64,000 nucleotides of DNA from contig WIXG01000256.1 in NCBI GenBank assembly GCA_009869945.1, positions 51,470-115,469 on the forward strand, in the 5' to 3' direction. Shown here one piece after another: positions 35,301-48,000 of this stretch. Numbering within the stretch: position 1 is the stretch's first letter; each line of letters opens with the position of its first letter. The notes under the pieces are model-generated. The model did not search any database. It was not told the DNA's origin and was given only the letters and a program-made list of their open reading frames with translations. This DNA comes from Mesaphorura yosii (Eukaryota; Arthropoda; Collembola; Poduromorpha; Tullbergiidae). The translations under genes were made by a program, and so were the position numbers.

Positions 35301-38300
35301 TGTGCTTTCCCTTCTGGTTGCAGTATTGAAAAATCCCCAAACCGAAAGTATCCATTAAAAGTTGCTGATCCGCCGGAATAAAATAACTTCTTACTTCAAA
35401 TGGAATTTAGAATGAAACATCATACAACGAGACAATTTTTCTCGCTTTGGAATAAACGTGGCGTTCTTTTAGTCTGTCGGTTTAAATGTGGAACAAATAA
35501 GTGGTCATGCCAGAGGACAAAAGGCTTCATCATGGCAAATTAGTCAGCTTAAAGCTCACCTGAGTGGTTTTGGCTTCAGTGCTTTGTGAGATTCCGACGG
35601 GGAGAGTGGTGAAATCGGCGTCCGTGCCATGTCGCGGAAGATTCTCAGCGTGACTTTCGGCGGGCAGCGACGCAAAAACGTTATGGCATCTTCGTGACTC
35701 ATTTCTGACAAATCTTTACCGTTCACCTGCAGTTGGAATTCACTCAATTAAATTGAGAGGCGAGGTACGTAGCACTCAAACGTGTGTAATGTTCTTTGGT
35801 ACTTACGGCCAAGATGCGATCACCAGGCTGGATTCTTCCATCCGACAAGGCTGGGTCCTTAACCAAAGCTCTGACATAATGACCTAATATGCTGAAGTCT
35901 TCTTGCTTCAGCGTAAATCCAAGGCTCCCGGCAATTTTTTCCATCGTGATTTCAAATTCCTGCAAAGAAAAAAAATTCGAGTTCTAATAAGCCTGCATTC
36001 ATACGGATGCTATTATGTAAATTATTTTTGCCTCAAGCTCTCTCGCTAAGAAATTATCAATGAAGAAAATTCGGCTTCATGAACGAACCAGTTTGGACGG
36101 TTTGGAGACAGACTTCCTGTTGTCTCCTTCTTACTTGAAATAGTGTCTATAAATATGTAATGAAGCGATCAAAGACGCAACCTAATCTACCTGTAACATT
36201 ACCTTTGCTTTTTATCTATAATGTAAAAAGAGATAGTTGTTTTAAATTTTTAAAAATTGCCTGGGGTGATTAAATCATTCCAACTCAGTTGCCGAGCCTG
36301 TGATTCTTAAAAAATTATGCTTAGGCTCTAGGCGCAATAGGCTCTTCTCAGAACAATAAAATTAATTGATTTACACAATTGATTTTGCAGATTTTGCACA
36401 CTGAGCATATTTATGAATACCCGTTGATCAGAAATAATAATGCCAAACCTTCTTCAGTAGGTCAACGAGAGGTTTCCCGAATTAAAAAGTATAGTTCAGC
36501 GTTTAACTTTATGGCTGATAAAGTTTCTTCCTCTAAATTAGAGCCAACTTTTAATTGGTCTTCTCCACTAAACTTTTGCAGTTGGGCTTCCTCATTTGAC
36601 CTAATACTCGGGAAATTAAATTAGACGGTGAGGGCGTGAGTCAACCGAATTCTCATTTAATTACGCCAAATTTGCAGGGCGTGAAGCGGAAGACGTGATA
36701 AGTTTCAAGTGTTAAAAATTAAAAAAGGCTAACTTTGCGTTCGCACAAGTTGAAACTTGTCATAATTGGATCGCGGTCGGTGAAGTGTCACAGAAAGCTA
36801 ATAGGCGTAGGCCGAAAGTGAAATTATTGCCTACTGACTCAGATTCCTGAAGAAAATTGTGTTATCCATTGTTTTAGTTTTCTTTAGGCTATCATACTAG
36901 TAAACTGTAGGGAGAATCGCAAGATCGACTTCCAAAGTGGCCTCAGCTCTTGGATCCACTTACTGTGGCACATTCTCTCCTGTTTTACTAGTTCGCTTCC
37001 AGTATCTTTTCTTTAAGCAAAACTACATAAACTCTTAAACAAAAGAAAGTCGTGAGCGTCAGAGGACCAGAAACAAATTCTGTGTTTATCTGAAATCTAA
37101 ATAACACAAATTCAAAAGTTCTGATGGAAAGACACGATGGAGAAAGCGGTGAAAGAAGAGATCGTCCTCTTTTTGAAAGGAAAAGTTTGAAAGAAAATAA
37201 TAAGCCAAAAACAAAAGTTTTGGTTCCAAGTTAAAAATCCTGAATCTGAATGTAATTTATTCAGCGACTGCTTCTACAACTTTCTGCATCAATTCATTAT
37301 AAATGAGGCCTGCAAAAATCTTAAATCAACATCCGGAAGAGAGTTGCGGAAATCTTTGGCCAAAAACAGTTAAATGTGGTGTGGTTTGGAAATTAGCCAT
37401 TCGCATTTCGTAGTGCAGGGTGAATACTTATAATGAACTCGTAAAGTTGGCTTCATTCTTAGGTTTGATTTACGACAACGGCTACTTTGCTTGAAATGAA
37501 GGCACTTGTTAATTCCAGTCACTTTCAAACTGGAGTTCACTACAGCTGTGCAGTCTTCGTAATGTTGGAATAATCATTCAGAGATTCGGAGGAAGCTTAC
37601 TTAGAAAGCGCTCTTAAAATTCTTAATTAAGTGTGAAAATGAAAATGCTCTTACATTGAATGTGTACATAAGTCCCTGCTTTAGATTTGCAACTTCAATA
37701 GCCTACTTCAGTGTCGTACTCAACTACCCGAGTCCTAAGTTTTAAGTTTTGGAAGAAAATAAAGGCTTTCTTTCGAGGGCGCCTTTTGTTCTTTTCGAGC
37801 TCCATATTTTTGAATGTGACATTTTATCCAACTAACCACGAAAACTCTATTCTCTAGTGTCTCGTCTAGCTTTTGTTCAGGAAGCAGAAAACTAAAGTCA
37901 AAACATACCCCATAAATTTTGCTCGCCGGTGTCTTGAGACTAGACATTGATTTGGATTTCACGGAAGGGTTATTAAAGGTAGCGTTTGACGAGGAGGAAG
38001 AGGTTTTGTACACATAGTCTGTCTGTGACATTGGAATAGCTTGACTTTGATTCTTTTGTGTCTGGTAATAATAGTGCGAGTGTGAGCACGGTTGCTGGTG
38101 ATCGGCTGGATCCGCAGTCTGTGGATAGGGCACATTTTGGTAGTGGAGGGATGACTCTGAAGTGGAAAGGCGTGGCGCTGGTGGTTGAGATTCTTCTTGA
38201 AAGTACAACCCTGGAATAAATGAAAATTGGGTTAATTACCCGTAATAAATGGTGGAATATTGTTGAATATTATTGTAATGATACAAAATCATACAAAAAT

Positions 38301-41300
38301 CTGTTGAAATAAAACCCGTTGAAATACTATCGTAAATGGTACCTGGAATGTTGTTTGGTGGACGAAACAGTGTCAGTACAGTCTGCGCTGGAGTCGTGCG
38401 TAGCACTTCTAAGGCTTCCTACAAAATAAAAGCGATATTAGTGAGTATGATTTCTACGAACAAATTGGCCTTTTCAGAAACAAAAATGGAATGGACAGGC
38501 TCAGGCAATTTTTGCGTCGCAAGAACGCAACATGCAGCTTGAGATTTTTAGCTTACTCGGAAATTAAACGCTAGCAGCAGGACAAGTCGTGTTTCTGGTT
38601 GACTGAATAACAATTTATATTGCAATTCGCTTGCGCTTACGTGATTTGTTAAGCCTGTGAGCGGCACTCCATTCGCCTTCAATATAATATCCATTGGCCG
38701 TAAACGACCCGACTGAAACGCTGGACCCATGGGAAAGATTTTCTTGATACGTATGAGTCCGGGGAAGCATTCCTGAAACGAAACAGAGCAGAGGCCGCAT
38801 TAGTATGACAGCGAAAGTAATTGATATCGTAGATATGGAAAAATGTAATAAATCTTGCTAAGTTTTTGTCAGTTGTCGTTGTCACCCGTTTCATTTCATC
38901 ATCATATTTTACTTTATTAGCGAGCTTTCACTGCTGGACATGAGAAAACACTTTGCACAATCGTAAACCTTGGGCATACTTTATTTTACAACACAAAATT
39001 TGACGAACCAGGACTCTGTCCAGTCTCATTCTTACTTCTATACGCCGATAGAAAGCCAGAGCTCATTTAATCACTCGCACTCAGTTCAAAGCCCGGTTGA
39101 CCAGCTCACCATATCCGTTGCGCTGCAGAACGCTGAAGTATGTTTGATTTTAAATGCATGATGGATGAATGCATCGGAGCAAATTATGTGGGAAACTCTG
39201 TGGAATGTCCGGACGTGTGTCTCGCGTAGCCGTGTGCGCATAGCCCTGAAGCCTTAGACCGTGAACACGTGAAAAGAACAACGCACACCAAAAGTCAAGA
39301 CAAATACGGCCTGAATCAATAAGCTCGTCTCAAAGAAGGGAATCGCATCTTGAGTTCCACAACTATAATATTTATTATCCCGTGAATGGCTGAACTCGCC
39401 AGCCTCACGCACGTCCTGACCTTTTTCGTATTCAGTTCACATCTGTTGGACTTCGTTCTTTCACTTTGTCGTCAGCCCGACGACTACTCATCATCTCAGC
39501 ACAAGGGCATGAACAACGGAAGACGAGAGAAACTAGTTTTCTTTCTCTTTCCCTTACCTCATTTAATCCCAATCAAAAAACCATGTCAAACATCATCTTT
39601 TAAATTCTACAAGCATAAATACTTTTCCGCTCAATTTACCTGGAAAGAGTATGCCTTTGCGAAAACTATTTCTGGTACTCCTTTGTACTTCTGGTAAAGT
39701 TTCGCAGTGAACTATGAACTTATCTCCAATCGAGTCGCGGAAAGAAAATTCTATTTTCACTAACCCGAAGGCAGTGACAAGGACAATGTAAAAGATTGCA
39801 CAGCTGCGAAAGGTACGACTCAAATCATCCATGAAACTAATGATGTGGATAAGACAATCAAAATCAAGTGAAACTGTGAACAACCGAAGAATTGAATCAC
39901 GGCTCATGGGAAAAGAAATTAACAACCGAGAGTTGCCCCTTTGCCATTCCTACAGCCAGCTTTAGACTGCTCATTCCCCCGGAAGCCATGATTGCAGCTA
40001 TCTGAAGTCAATTTTCTTTAAGAATGACCAAAAATTCAATTATCGTAATCGCTGATGGATTCCAACGAAGTGGGTCGAAATCAACTGGACACACAAGTCT
40101 TCAGAACAATCAGCTTTCGCATAATGTCAAGAACTGCCTGAGCGTGAACGCACTTCACTGATTCTTGTCATAATCAGTCCGATTGAATTACAGTTTCGAA
40201 CTTAGGGACGGTCACAGCACAGTAGATGACAGTGATTAATGATTTCAAGATTAATTCGCCCTAAGATGTTGGTAAAAGCTGAACTCACCTCCGTATCCAA
40301 TCCACCTGTTACACTCAATCCTAAGCCACTTCGTGGATCGCGCTGGAGATGCACGTCGAATACTTTGTCTGAAAAATAAGGAAAAATGAGGACCTTAAGC
40401 AAGTTTCCAAAAGCGTTGCCAGCTTACCTTCTGTAATGAACGGAAACGCTGGAAAATGATATGACGAGTGTTTGGCACTTTCATGACTTCGCTGCTTCTC
40501 AAATCGGTGTCTCTGAAGTAAGCAATGATTGTAATCATTAGTACGTTGTTCAGTTGAGTAATAGTTTTCCAAATCATGTAAATTGCGTTTGTCAAGCATT
40601 AGAACAAAAAATTGCGATTGGGTTATGCTAATTTAAGCAAATAATAGTGCTCGGATTTAACTTCCATGCTCCTCTTTCACCTTCCCACAGCCTGAAACCT
40701 CATTAAAAGTCACCCTGTCATTTGTTGTTGTCGCAAACTAGCGAACGAGATATTTGCAAAGAGCACAGGAGCACGTGGAAAGTGACAAACTTTGTTTGTT
40801 AGGAATAAAAGTTATTTCAGCTTGCACGTGGCTCAGAATCTTAAGTATCAGAAGTTCACAATCTTATTTGTCTGCGAAGTGTACAAACTCCGCGATTCGA
40901 CTCGACTCTACGAATCTGGAAATGTGAGGACGGTAGTTAGTAGTACATTTTCGTCAGGCCACATCCTGCCCAATTTCCAAGAAATGTAGCACAGACTGAT
41001 AGAGAGAAAGGAAATAATCTCTTTCTGTATTCAAAACTTCTGTCATCATCGTCTCGTACTTGGCCATGGCCATCATCATCAAAAACTTCATTTGAAGAAA
41101 AACGAAGCATAAAACCAACAGCTTTCTCTTTGCTTTTCATGCTCTCTTTCCTCCACTTCCTCAAACAGTCGCTTTCTCGTCGTCGTCGTCGCCGCCGTCT
41201 TAACAAGAATCGAGAAATGAGAGACACTTTCGCTTTCGCCGCTCGTGTTCGTGCGTGCTGCCTACCTAAAGCATGGCAATTGGCAAGACTATGAGTTCAG

Positions 41301-44300
41301 AACAAGAACAAGAACTTGAAATTCCGAGCAGGTATTACGGACTTCGATGCGTGCATAATAAACCGGATGCCTTAAGATTTAAAATTAAACTTTGTCACTA
41401 TCTTCGACGACGGAGACGCTAAGCACTAAACACGGGAGCTGAGAACTCTCTTCTCTAACTCCAGTCGAATTCTCACGCTGTTCCCATTTCACATTCGTGT
41501 CACCCACGTCGCATTCGCATTGGAATAAATTAAGTATGCAAAAATAGCAGGCAAACCTGTGATTTCTCCGAATGACTGATTCCCTTTTGTTGCTGCTGTT
41601 GATAGGCCAGAGATGAAGACGAAGCACAGAAACTACATTTTCTCTCAGATGAAGACAAACGACATTTATGCTGTTGGCAGTGCGGCTGATGCTGATGGTG
41701 TTGCTGGTGATATGGAGTAGAAAACGCAGAGCTCGCACAATATTGATGGTGATGGCGATGACGGTCGTTATCACCGTCATCAGACCCGTCGTCCCCTGCA
41801 TTCATTCTGGAACTGCTGCCGCCCTCCTTGACTGACTTCGATGAAGACGTTCTTCGGTCTGCAAAGTACTTGTAGCCGCCCGCACTCTGATTGAGTTGAT
41901 GTAGTCGGAGATTACCGTTCACATTACTATGCTGCGCGACATCCGGACATGATATGGCATATAATTTAGCACGATTAGCTTCTGCAATGTCTTCGGCTGA
42001 CATCGCGGCCTTGTTAGGTGGAGCTTGTTTTCCGCCTCCTTTCTTTCCATACCCTGTAAATCAAAAACAGTGTATGTATCATATCCGAGTGACGTAGTAA
42101 GATTTATTCCAGAAGGTTCATGTCAAGGAATATAGCAAGCAACACAACTACGTCTAAAACGGGCCTAATTCTAAGTGATTGGATTATATTCCTGGAATGT
42201 CGTCTCGGTTGACAAATCTCGACGTAAAAATATGATGCCATTGTAGGTAGTAAGAACATGCGAGGGTTTCACACCCGCCCGTCCCTACCTGCATTTCGCT
42301 GCTTCTAGAAATTATTTTAATATTTGTCATTTTAATAAGTTTCAGCTTTCCATACATCGCATTATTGTAAGACGACTTTTCGTTCACTTTACCATTATTA
42401 GAAATGAATGAAGTCAAGCGTTCCTAAACTTTCATCTCACACGCTCACGCGTCGCTGAAATGACAATCATTTTCGGATTCCTTCACCTACTTATTTCGTG
42501 CTCAACTCATTCCATCACCATCTTTCATTCTGAGTTAGGAAAAGGAGAAAGTGAATTCCAACACAATAACCCATATAAACTTTGCTCCAGTTTTGGCGTC
42601 TTAAAATATGTTTCAGTGGTTTGGTTTAATATTTCGTTGCGCTTTGGAGCAAAAACGTTGCAAGTATGAAAGTTTTTCGTCTTCAGACGTTTCTCAGTGA
42701 TCTTTTCACTCCGACGTGGGTGTCTATTTCTCTTCTCTCTTCTGCTTTCACCATAATATAATGTTATCTCGTTACCCTTTGCCTTTTCCATTACACCAGA
42801 AAGTCTGCTGCATTCAAATCATATTTTCGGATGACGACTCTTGGGAGAACTTACAGCAAAGGTACAAATGTTTTACGGCGGTTTAGTTTCATTTCCTAAC
42901 AAGAAAACGAAGAAACAAGCTCGCAACTCATGGCTCGGTTCTAGGTTCCTTTCCTTCAGTTTTCTATTTTCTGTAAGAAGACTCCAATTCCCGCGCTCCC
43001 GTCTGTGGTTTCGTATTATTTATACAATAACCCTTTGCAAAGGGGAACCTTTTCTCATGTCCGCGTTACGCTTATTAATTTTCTTCCTAAGAAATGGTCG
43101 GTGAAAATATCTTTTCATCTGCTTTCATCAAAGGTGATTCAAATTTAGGAAACGTTTGAAGATTGGCAATCTTATTAGCATTTGGAATGGAGTCGGACAC
43201 TTGCGCTGCTGCTGCATTCTGTCTCTCTCAAACTACAAGGAATAAATTTAAATTGAGTTGACAACTAAAAACAAGTGCGATCTCAAAATTCTTCCATCCC
43301 CAATGTTTGATCTTTCAAGTGAAACTTTCTGCCATGAATCTCATGCTGCTGTAATTGAGGTAAATGTCAATGGAAGCAGTCCCGAAGAACGAATCCTTTG
43401 TAGAAGAGGCTAAGGAATTTCCGAATGTTACTTACCCTTTCTCGCACGGTTGATGAGTGCTTCGACAACAGGTAATTGAATAAGGCGATTGTGGTATCGT
43501 GGAAGGTTCTGTCTTCCGTCCACCATCTGCTGCTGAGGGTCATAATAGTGGTAATTTCCGCCAAACCCGTTACCGTTAACACGTTGCTGCGGCTGATGGT
43601 GATGATACTGATTTGGAAATCTACTCGGGGAAAACGACTGTGAATTGGCTGGTAAATCCCACAAATCCACCGGAACAGAACCATTGATGCCGTTGGAGCT
43701 GGTGTAAGGGGTATTGTGATGAGCATTGAAGGATTCTTCAACAAAGCCATTATTGCTAGAAGATTTCATGCAATGAAGTGCCGAACTTGAATGGCTCCGT
43801 GACTTTAGGCGTCCATCTCCTCCATTATACTGTTTATGCTGGTGGTTTTGTAAGTTGCTCTCATTTGCACCCATCGTTCTTGTTGAAAGACCTATGGAAG
43901 AAGCAACAAACAAACTTGCATTCTACGCTCATAATAGGGAAATTACATAAACCTTTTGCTGGCACCAGGTGCAAGGAGATAAGTAGTGCAGTTCAGTTCG
44001 GTTTTATATTAAATTAATTGAAGCTAGAGTAGTCTAGCAATATTGCAAAACACATTGGACCGGTGAGCACGAAGTTTCCGGTGTTGGCACTGGCTTCGCA
44101 ATTTGATCCCACAATATATCGAAGATAGACAGAAGGGAGTCGTACCTTTTTACTGTTTTGACTGACCTTTATAATTCTCAGAAAACCAAAGAGACGCTTC
44201 TCCGTTCCCGACCCATGTTACCGGTCGACGAGTTCCATGACTTGAAAGACACTTCCGAAGACCGCGACCGCTCTCGTGCTCCTCACAGTGGCAAGGTGGC

Positions 44301-45003
44301 AATGTTTGCCCGGCCGCTGAGTCAAAACTTCTCCTGACTGCTCGTGCCCGATTCAAAATTTCAGTTTCCTGGTCGCTGTCGCTGTTGCTGCTGCTTTCGT
44401 CTTTATCTGTTGTTCGCTGAGCTGTGTCAGTCGAGGATGACCAACTTTTCCAATTTTTGTCGCTAACTTCTTTTTTAACAAGTTTGTTGCACTTTCTTTC
44501 GCAGGCTGAATTTACGTTGCTTGCACTCCTGTAACTTTTATAATAACTGCTATTGCCGACACTCAGGCTTGACTTGCTCCTGCCACTTGTGCTGGCAACA
44601 CTATCATTCTTTGTAAAATATGCAGTAGAATTTGTAGTAGTAGTACTTTGATTTAATGATTCATGAAGAAGTGCTGCTAGTTTACTGTATTCGAGTGCAG
44701 TTCCAACTGGCTTGTCCTTGCTCTCTACGCCTTCGGATAATTCAGAGTTGCTGTCGCTGTCTGGATCCACAAACGCCGAATTTGTGTCGGTAGTCAGAAC
44801 ATTTGCATCTAGATTTGACACATTTGATAAGAAGATGGGATCCGCCGGCTCAAATAGATGCAAATGGGCTGTTTTACGATAATGTGACCGTTGACGTTCT
44901 TGTTGATGGCTCTGGTTTCTGAAATGACGATAACTTTGATGATAATGCGTCAGTCGGTCGTCGTCACTCTTGATAGTGGTTTCAGAGTCTGCTGATAGGC
45001 CGC
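29382..45003 (-). CDS. three-PDZ scaffold protein (5' partial, 16 exons), candidate 'big bang'-type
   Basis: Exons in transcript order: 45003-44167, 43891-43436, 42053-41557, 40512-40428, 40368-40289, 38772-38641, 38418-38343, 38210-37909, 35959-35807, 35726-35560, 33211-33024, 31992-31433, 30669-30370, 30296-29847, 29766-29617, 29540-29382 (TAA). Phases agree throughout, about 1529 residues. The first 600 or so are disordered, rich in Ser, Asn, His and Gln. PDZ1 (about 624-715) has the ligand loop GLGLSV, PDZ2 (about 821-905) SLGFTL, and PDZ3 (about 1428-1510) RLGFSL, followed by a short C-terminus ending HQLGLT. The PDZ2-PDZ3 linker has long Ser-rich and acidic tracts (MEDDDDTIEDE). Such proteins assemble cortical or junctional complexes by binding C-terminal peptides. 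Candidate homologue: Drosophila big bang, by three-PDZ layout only. The donor at 33024 is the least certain. The 5' end is missing: the first listed exon starts at an acceptor. Confidence 0.85.
41178..41198 (+). repeat. CGT/CGC trinucleotide microsatellite
   Basis: About seven CGT or CGC triplets inside the intron at 40513-41556 of the PDZ gene. It produces an arginine-run open frame on the minus strand with no other coding support. Confidence 0.75.
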
Positions 45004-48000
45004 CTGGAACACAAAGAAATAACTCGATTAATTATCACATAAATTATCTAATTATTTCTGATGATAAACATGGGTAGCATCTCATCTAACGAACCAGCCT
45101 CTGTGCCAATCGTGCACCGCGTCTTTAAGAAAATCCAATTTCACGATTAAATCAGAGGGTGACTTGATATGCGCATAGGCGCTAATCGAATTTATTACTC
45201 TGCATGCACAAAATTCATTCTAAATTGTAGCAAGTTCGAAATAAATTCGATTCAGTCTAAAAACACATGGATTCTTGAACGAACAGTCACAGGCAATGTT
45301 CAGCATAGAGCAAAGACGTTCTCTCCATACATATCACATGAAAGAGCCGGCTCATATGAGCCTGAAAAGATTGATGATTGTAAACCCCGGATTAAATCTG
45401 AAGTAAAACTTAAACGTTATAAATCTTTTAACATGTTCACTTGCAAAATTGCAATGGAGAAATATTAGCAAGACTTCAGTCTTTAAAGTACATTTTGAGC
45501 CAGTTCTGATTCTTGGCTCACCAAATTCCGAAACTCATTCGCAGCTATCAGCTCAAACTTTACTCATACAAAACATCAAGCGCCATTTGAAGGAAGGCGA
45601 TATCATACAAATATCGAATTAAACTCAGAGCTGCTTTCCGTCCGGTTCGAATTTAGCCTACCATAACTCAAGGCATCCAACTTGCAGAAGTCACAACCTG
45701 GTACGATGTTGCAAAGTTGCTTACTTACTTGCTCCATGTCAAACATTAATTTAGCGCAATGGAACCCTTCCATTTTTATCTTCCACGCGTAAATTCAGTG
45801 ATTCTTAATAGGCGCAATGCGCATCGATCAAACACGCTACGGCTACGGCGTTTGTAAGTAATGTACCCGACAATATTTCACTCTGAAGGCTTTGAGCTAT
45901 TAAGCGATCAACAATTAAATTACTAGCAACGCGAATCCAAATTCTTGGCAAATGTATTCAAACAATTTATTTGCAAGCGCATTGAATGCTAAGTCTGACT
46001 TATCGACAAAAAATGCTAATGAGCACAAGAGAAAGCACTGCCATTCATTATACTCCTCGCCTTCACTACCCCGAATCCGAATGTGCACAGGAAACTCCAA
46101 AAATCCATGCGTTTGGCAACAATGAAAGTGAATAGTGATGAGGCCAAGAAGCTGAATGAGATATGAGAAATGATACACAAGCTTGCGTTCTGGCTGTCTT
46201 GTGCTTCGTAACATCCGAATTGTGATCTTTCGCCATGGAATAAGGCCATGGAAAAGATGGTAAAGACAGCGAAGCAGGAGATGACAAAGACGGAAACGAA
46301 ACCAAAACGCAGAATGCGGAGTCTGGGGTTGTCACCAAATTGTCGAGACGGTATGGAAAAGAATGAAATAGCGCGGTTACCTCCTGGCTATGGCTTCACT
46401 CAAAAAACTCAATCCCACATTCGTTCGTAATCGCAGTGTCGTAGTGGGCTCCGATTCCCAGCGGTCCAGGCATAATTTACTGGCGATATTTTACTTGTCG
46501 TTTGACAAATACACTCTGGAAGATTGATTTATGGACACGATTAAAAACGTGATGGTGAATATTGATTCCTGCTGCTGCTACCGAAACTTATGGTACAGAC
46601 AGATGAACTTCTGCGCCCACTTTCTCTCCTGAGACTCGAAAGCACTTCAACTTCAGTCTTCAGTGGCCAGGGCCTGGAATCAAGAACTACTGAAGAATTG
46701 AACTGGACACGACACAGACCAGATCAGGCACTGACACAATACGGCACGGCGAAGTCCGTATGATGAAGTGAATGAGAAATGCGATTTTGATCGATCTACA
46801 CAGTCTGCCTGCAGTCGCAGTCTGCAGTAATGCCGCAGTTTAGTTCTAGATGAATACAGGAGAAAGAACTTCCGCTGCGTGTGTCTAACCAGCAATAAAA
46901 ATAAAGAAAGTTTAAGAAAGAACGTGTCAAGAGTTGGCAGTTTCTTCTTTTGACGCTGTACTGTGCCTCTACTCAAAAATGTATAATCAGCATACATCGG
47001 TTAGCCAGCTTTGCTAATACCATCTAATAGCAATTTTACTACTGCGCTGCGATACGATTTGAACCTGGCGACTACTGCTTGCAGTCCTTTCTTTTTGTTT
47101 ATTGTGCCCGTTCGTTACCTGGATACTTTTCCATGTCTAACTCACAATCGCCCGTATGTGCAATCATCATGAAAATGACCAAATTGCTTGATATGATTAA
47201 AAAACGAGGCAGGTGCGTACTCGGCTTGTAACAAAAGCTCAGCATGAGGAGGGTAGAGGTTAAAGTAGCGAAACACGGTTCAACTGACACATTCCTCTTA
47301 TTTCTCTGAAATGGCAGTACTCACAGTACGGCAGCACTGAGGGACGTAATTTAATCGTACCTTCTCCACCTTGTTATTCGCTGCTAGGCCGGAGGAAGAG
47401 AGAACACTTTCTCATGTGCTCTGCATGTGCTTTCTTCAGGTAACTCCTAAGCCTGTCTCAGTCTTCTATAATGTTCTCAAATTTCTTCAATTTAGTCTTG
47501 TATAAATAATCCCGTCGTAATATAAAAAGAATTTAGAAACCATTTCCAAGGACGTGCCAAGCGTCTCAAATTCTCCAGCAAACGCAAACGATAGCGAAAG
47601 TCACAAATTAAATTGCCAACGCGGACACGAATGTGAACCTCAACGAAGATCTGCCTGCAAGCAATCCACACTCGTCGGAGTACTACTTCGACTTCTTTTA
47701 GCAAATGACATGGAAAGTAACACGTAATTTCTCACAGTCACAGTCAACAGTCACGGAAACTATGGGTAAAGAGTAGAGACTGGTACGCAAAGTCAAGTCA
47801 TTATGCCTATTCTTAGCGTGAGTAACAAAAGCTCACTCGCATGAGATTCCAGATTACATGCTTTAGTGGAAATAATTGACGTCTGCAGGAACATGAACGA
47901 ACACACGACCCGGCGATTGCCGACTGCGACACGGCGTGGCGCAGAAAGTAAGCCATTGTTTGCCTCAAACTTCAAGTTTATACCAACATATGGGATCAGA

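Noticed and set aside
41161-41227. Arginine-run frame from a CGT repeat
   Set aside because: Product of an intronic microsatellite, not a protein.
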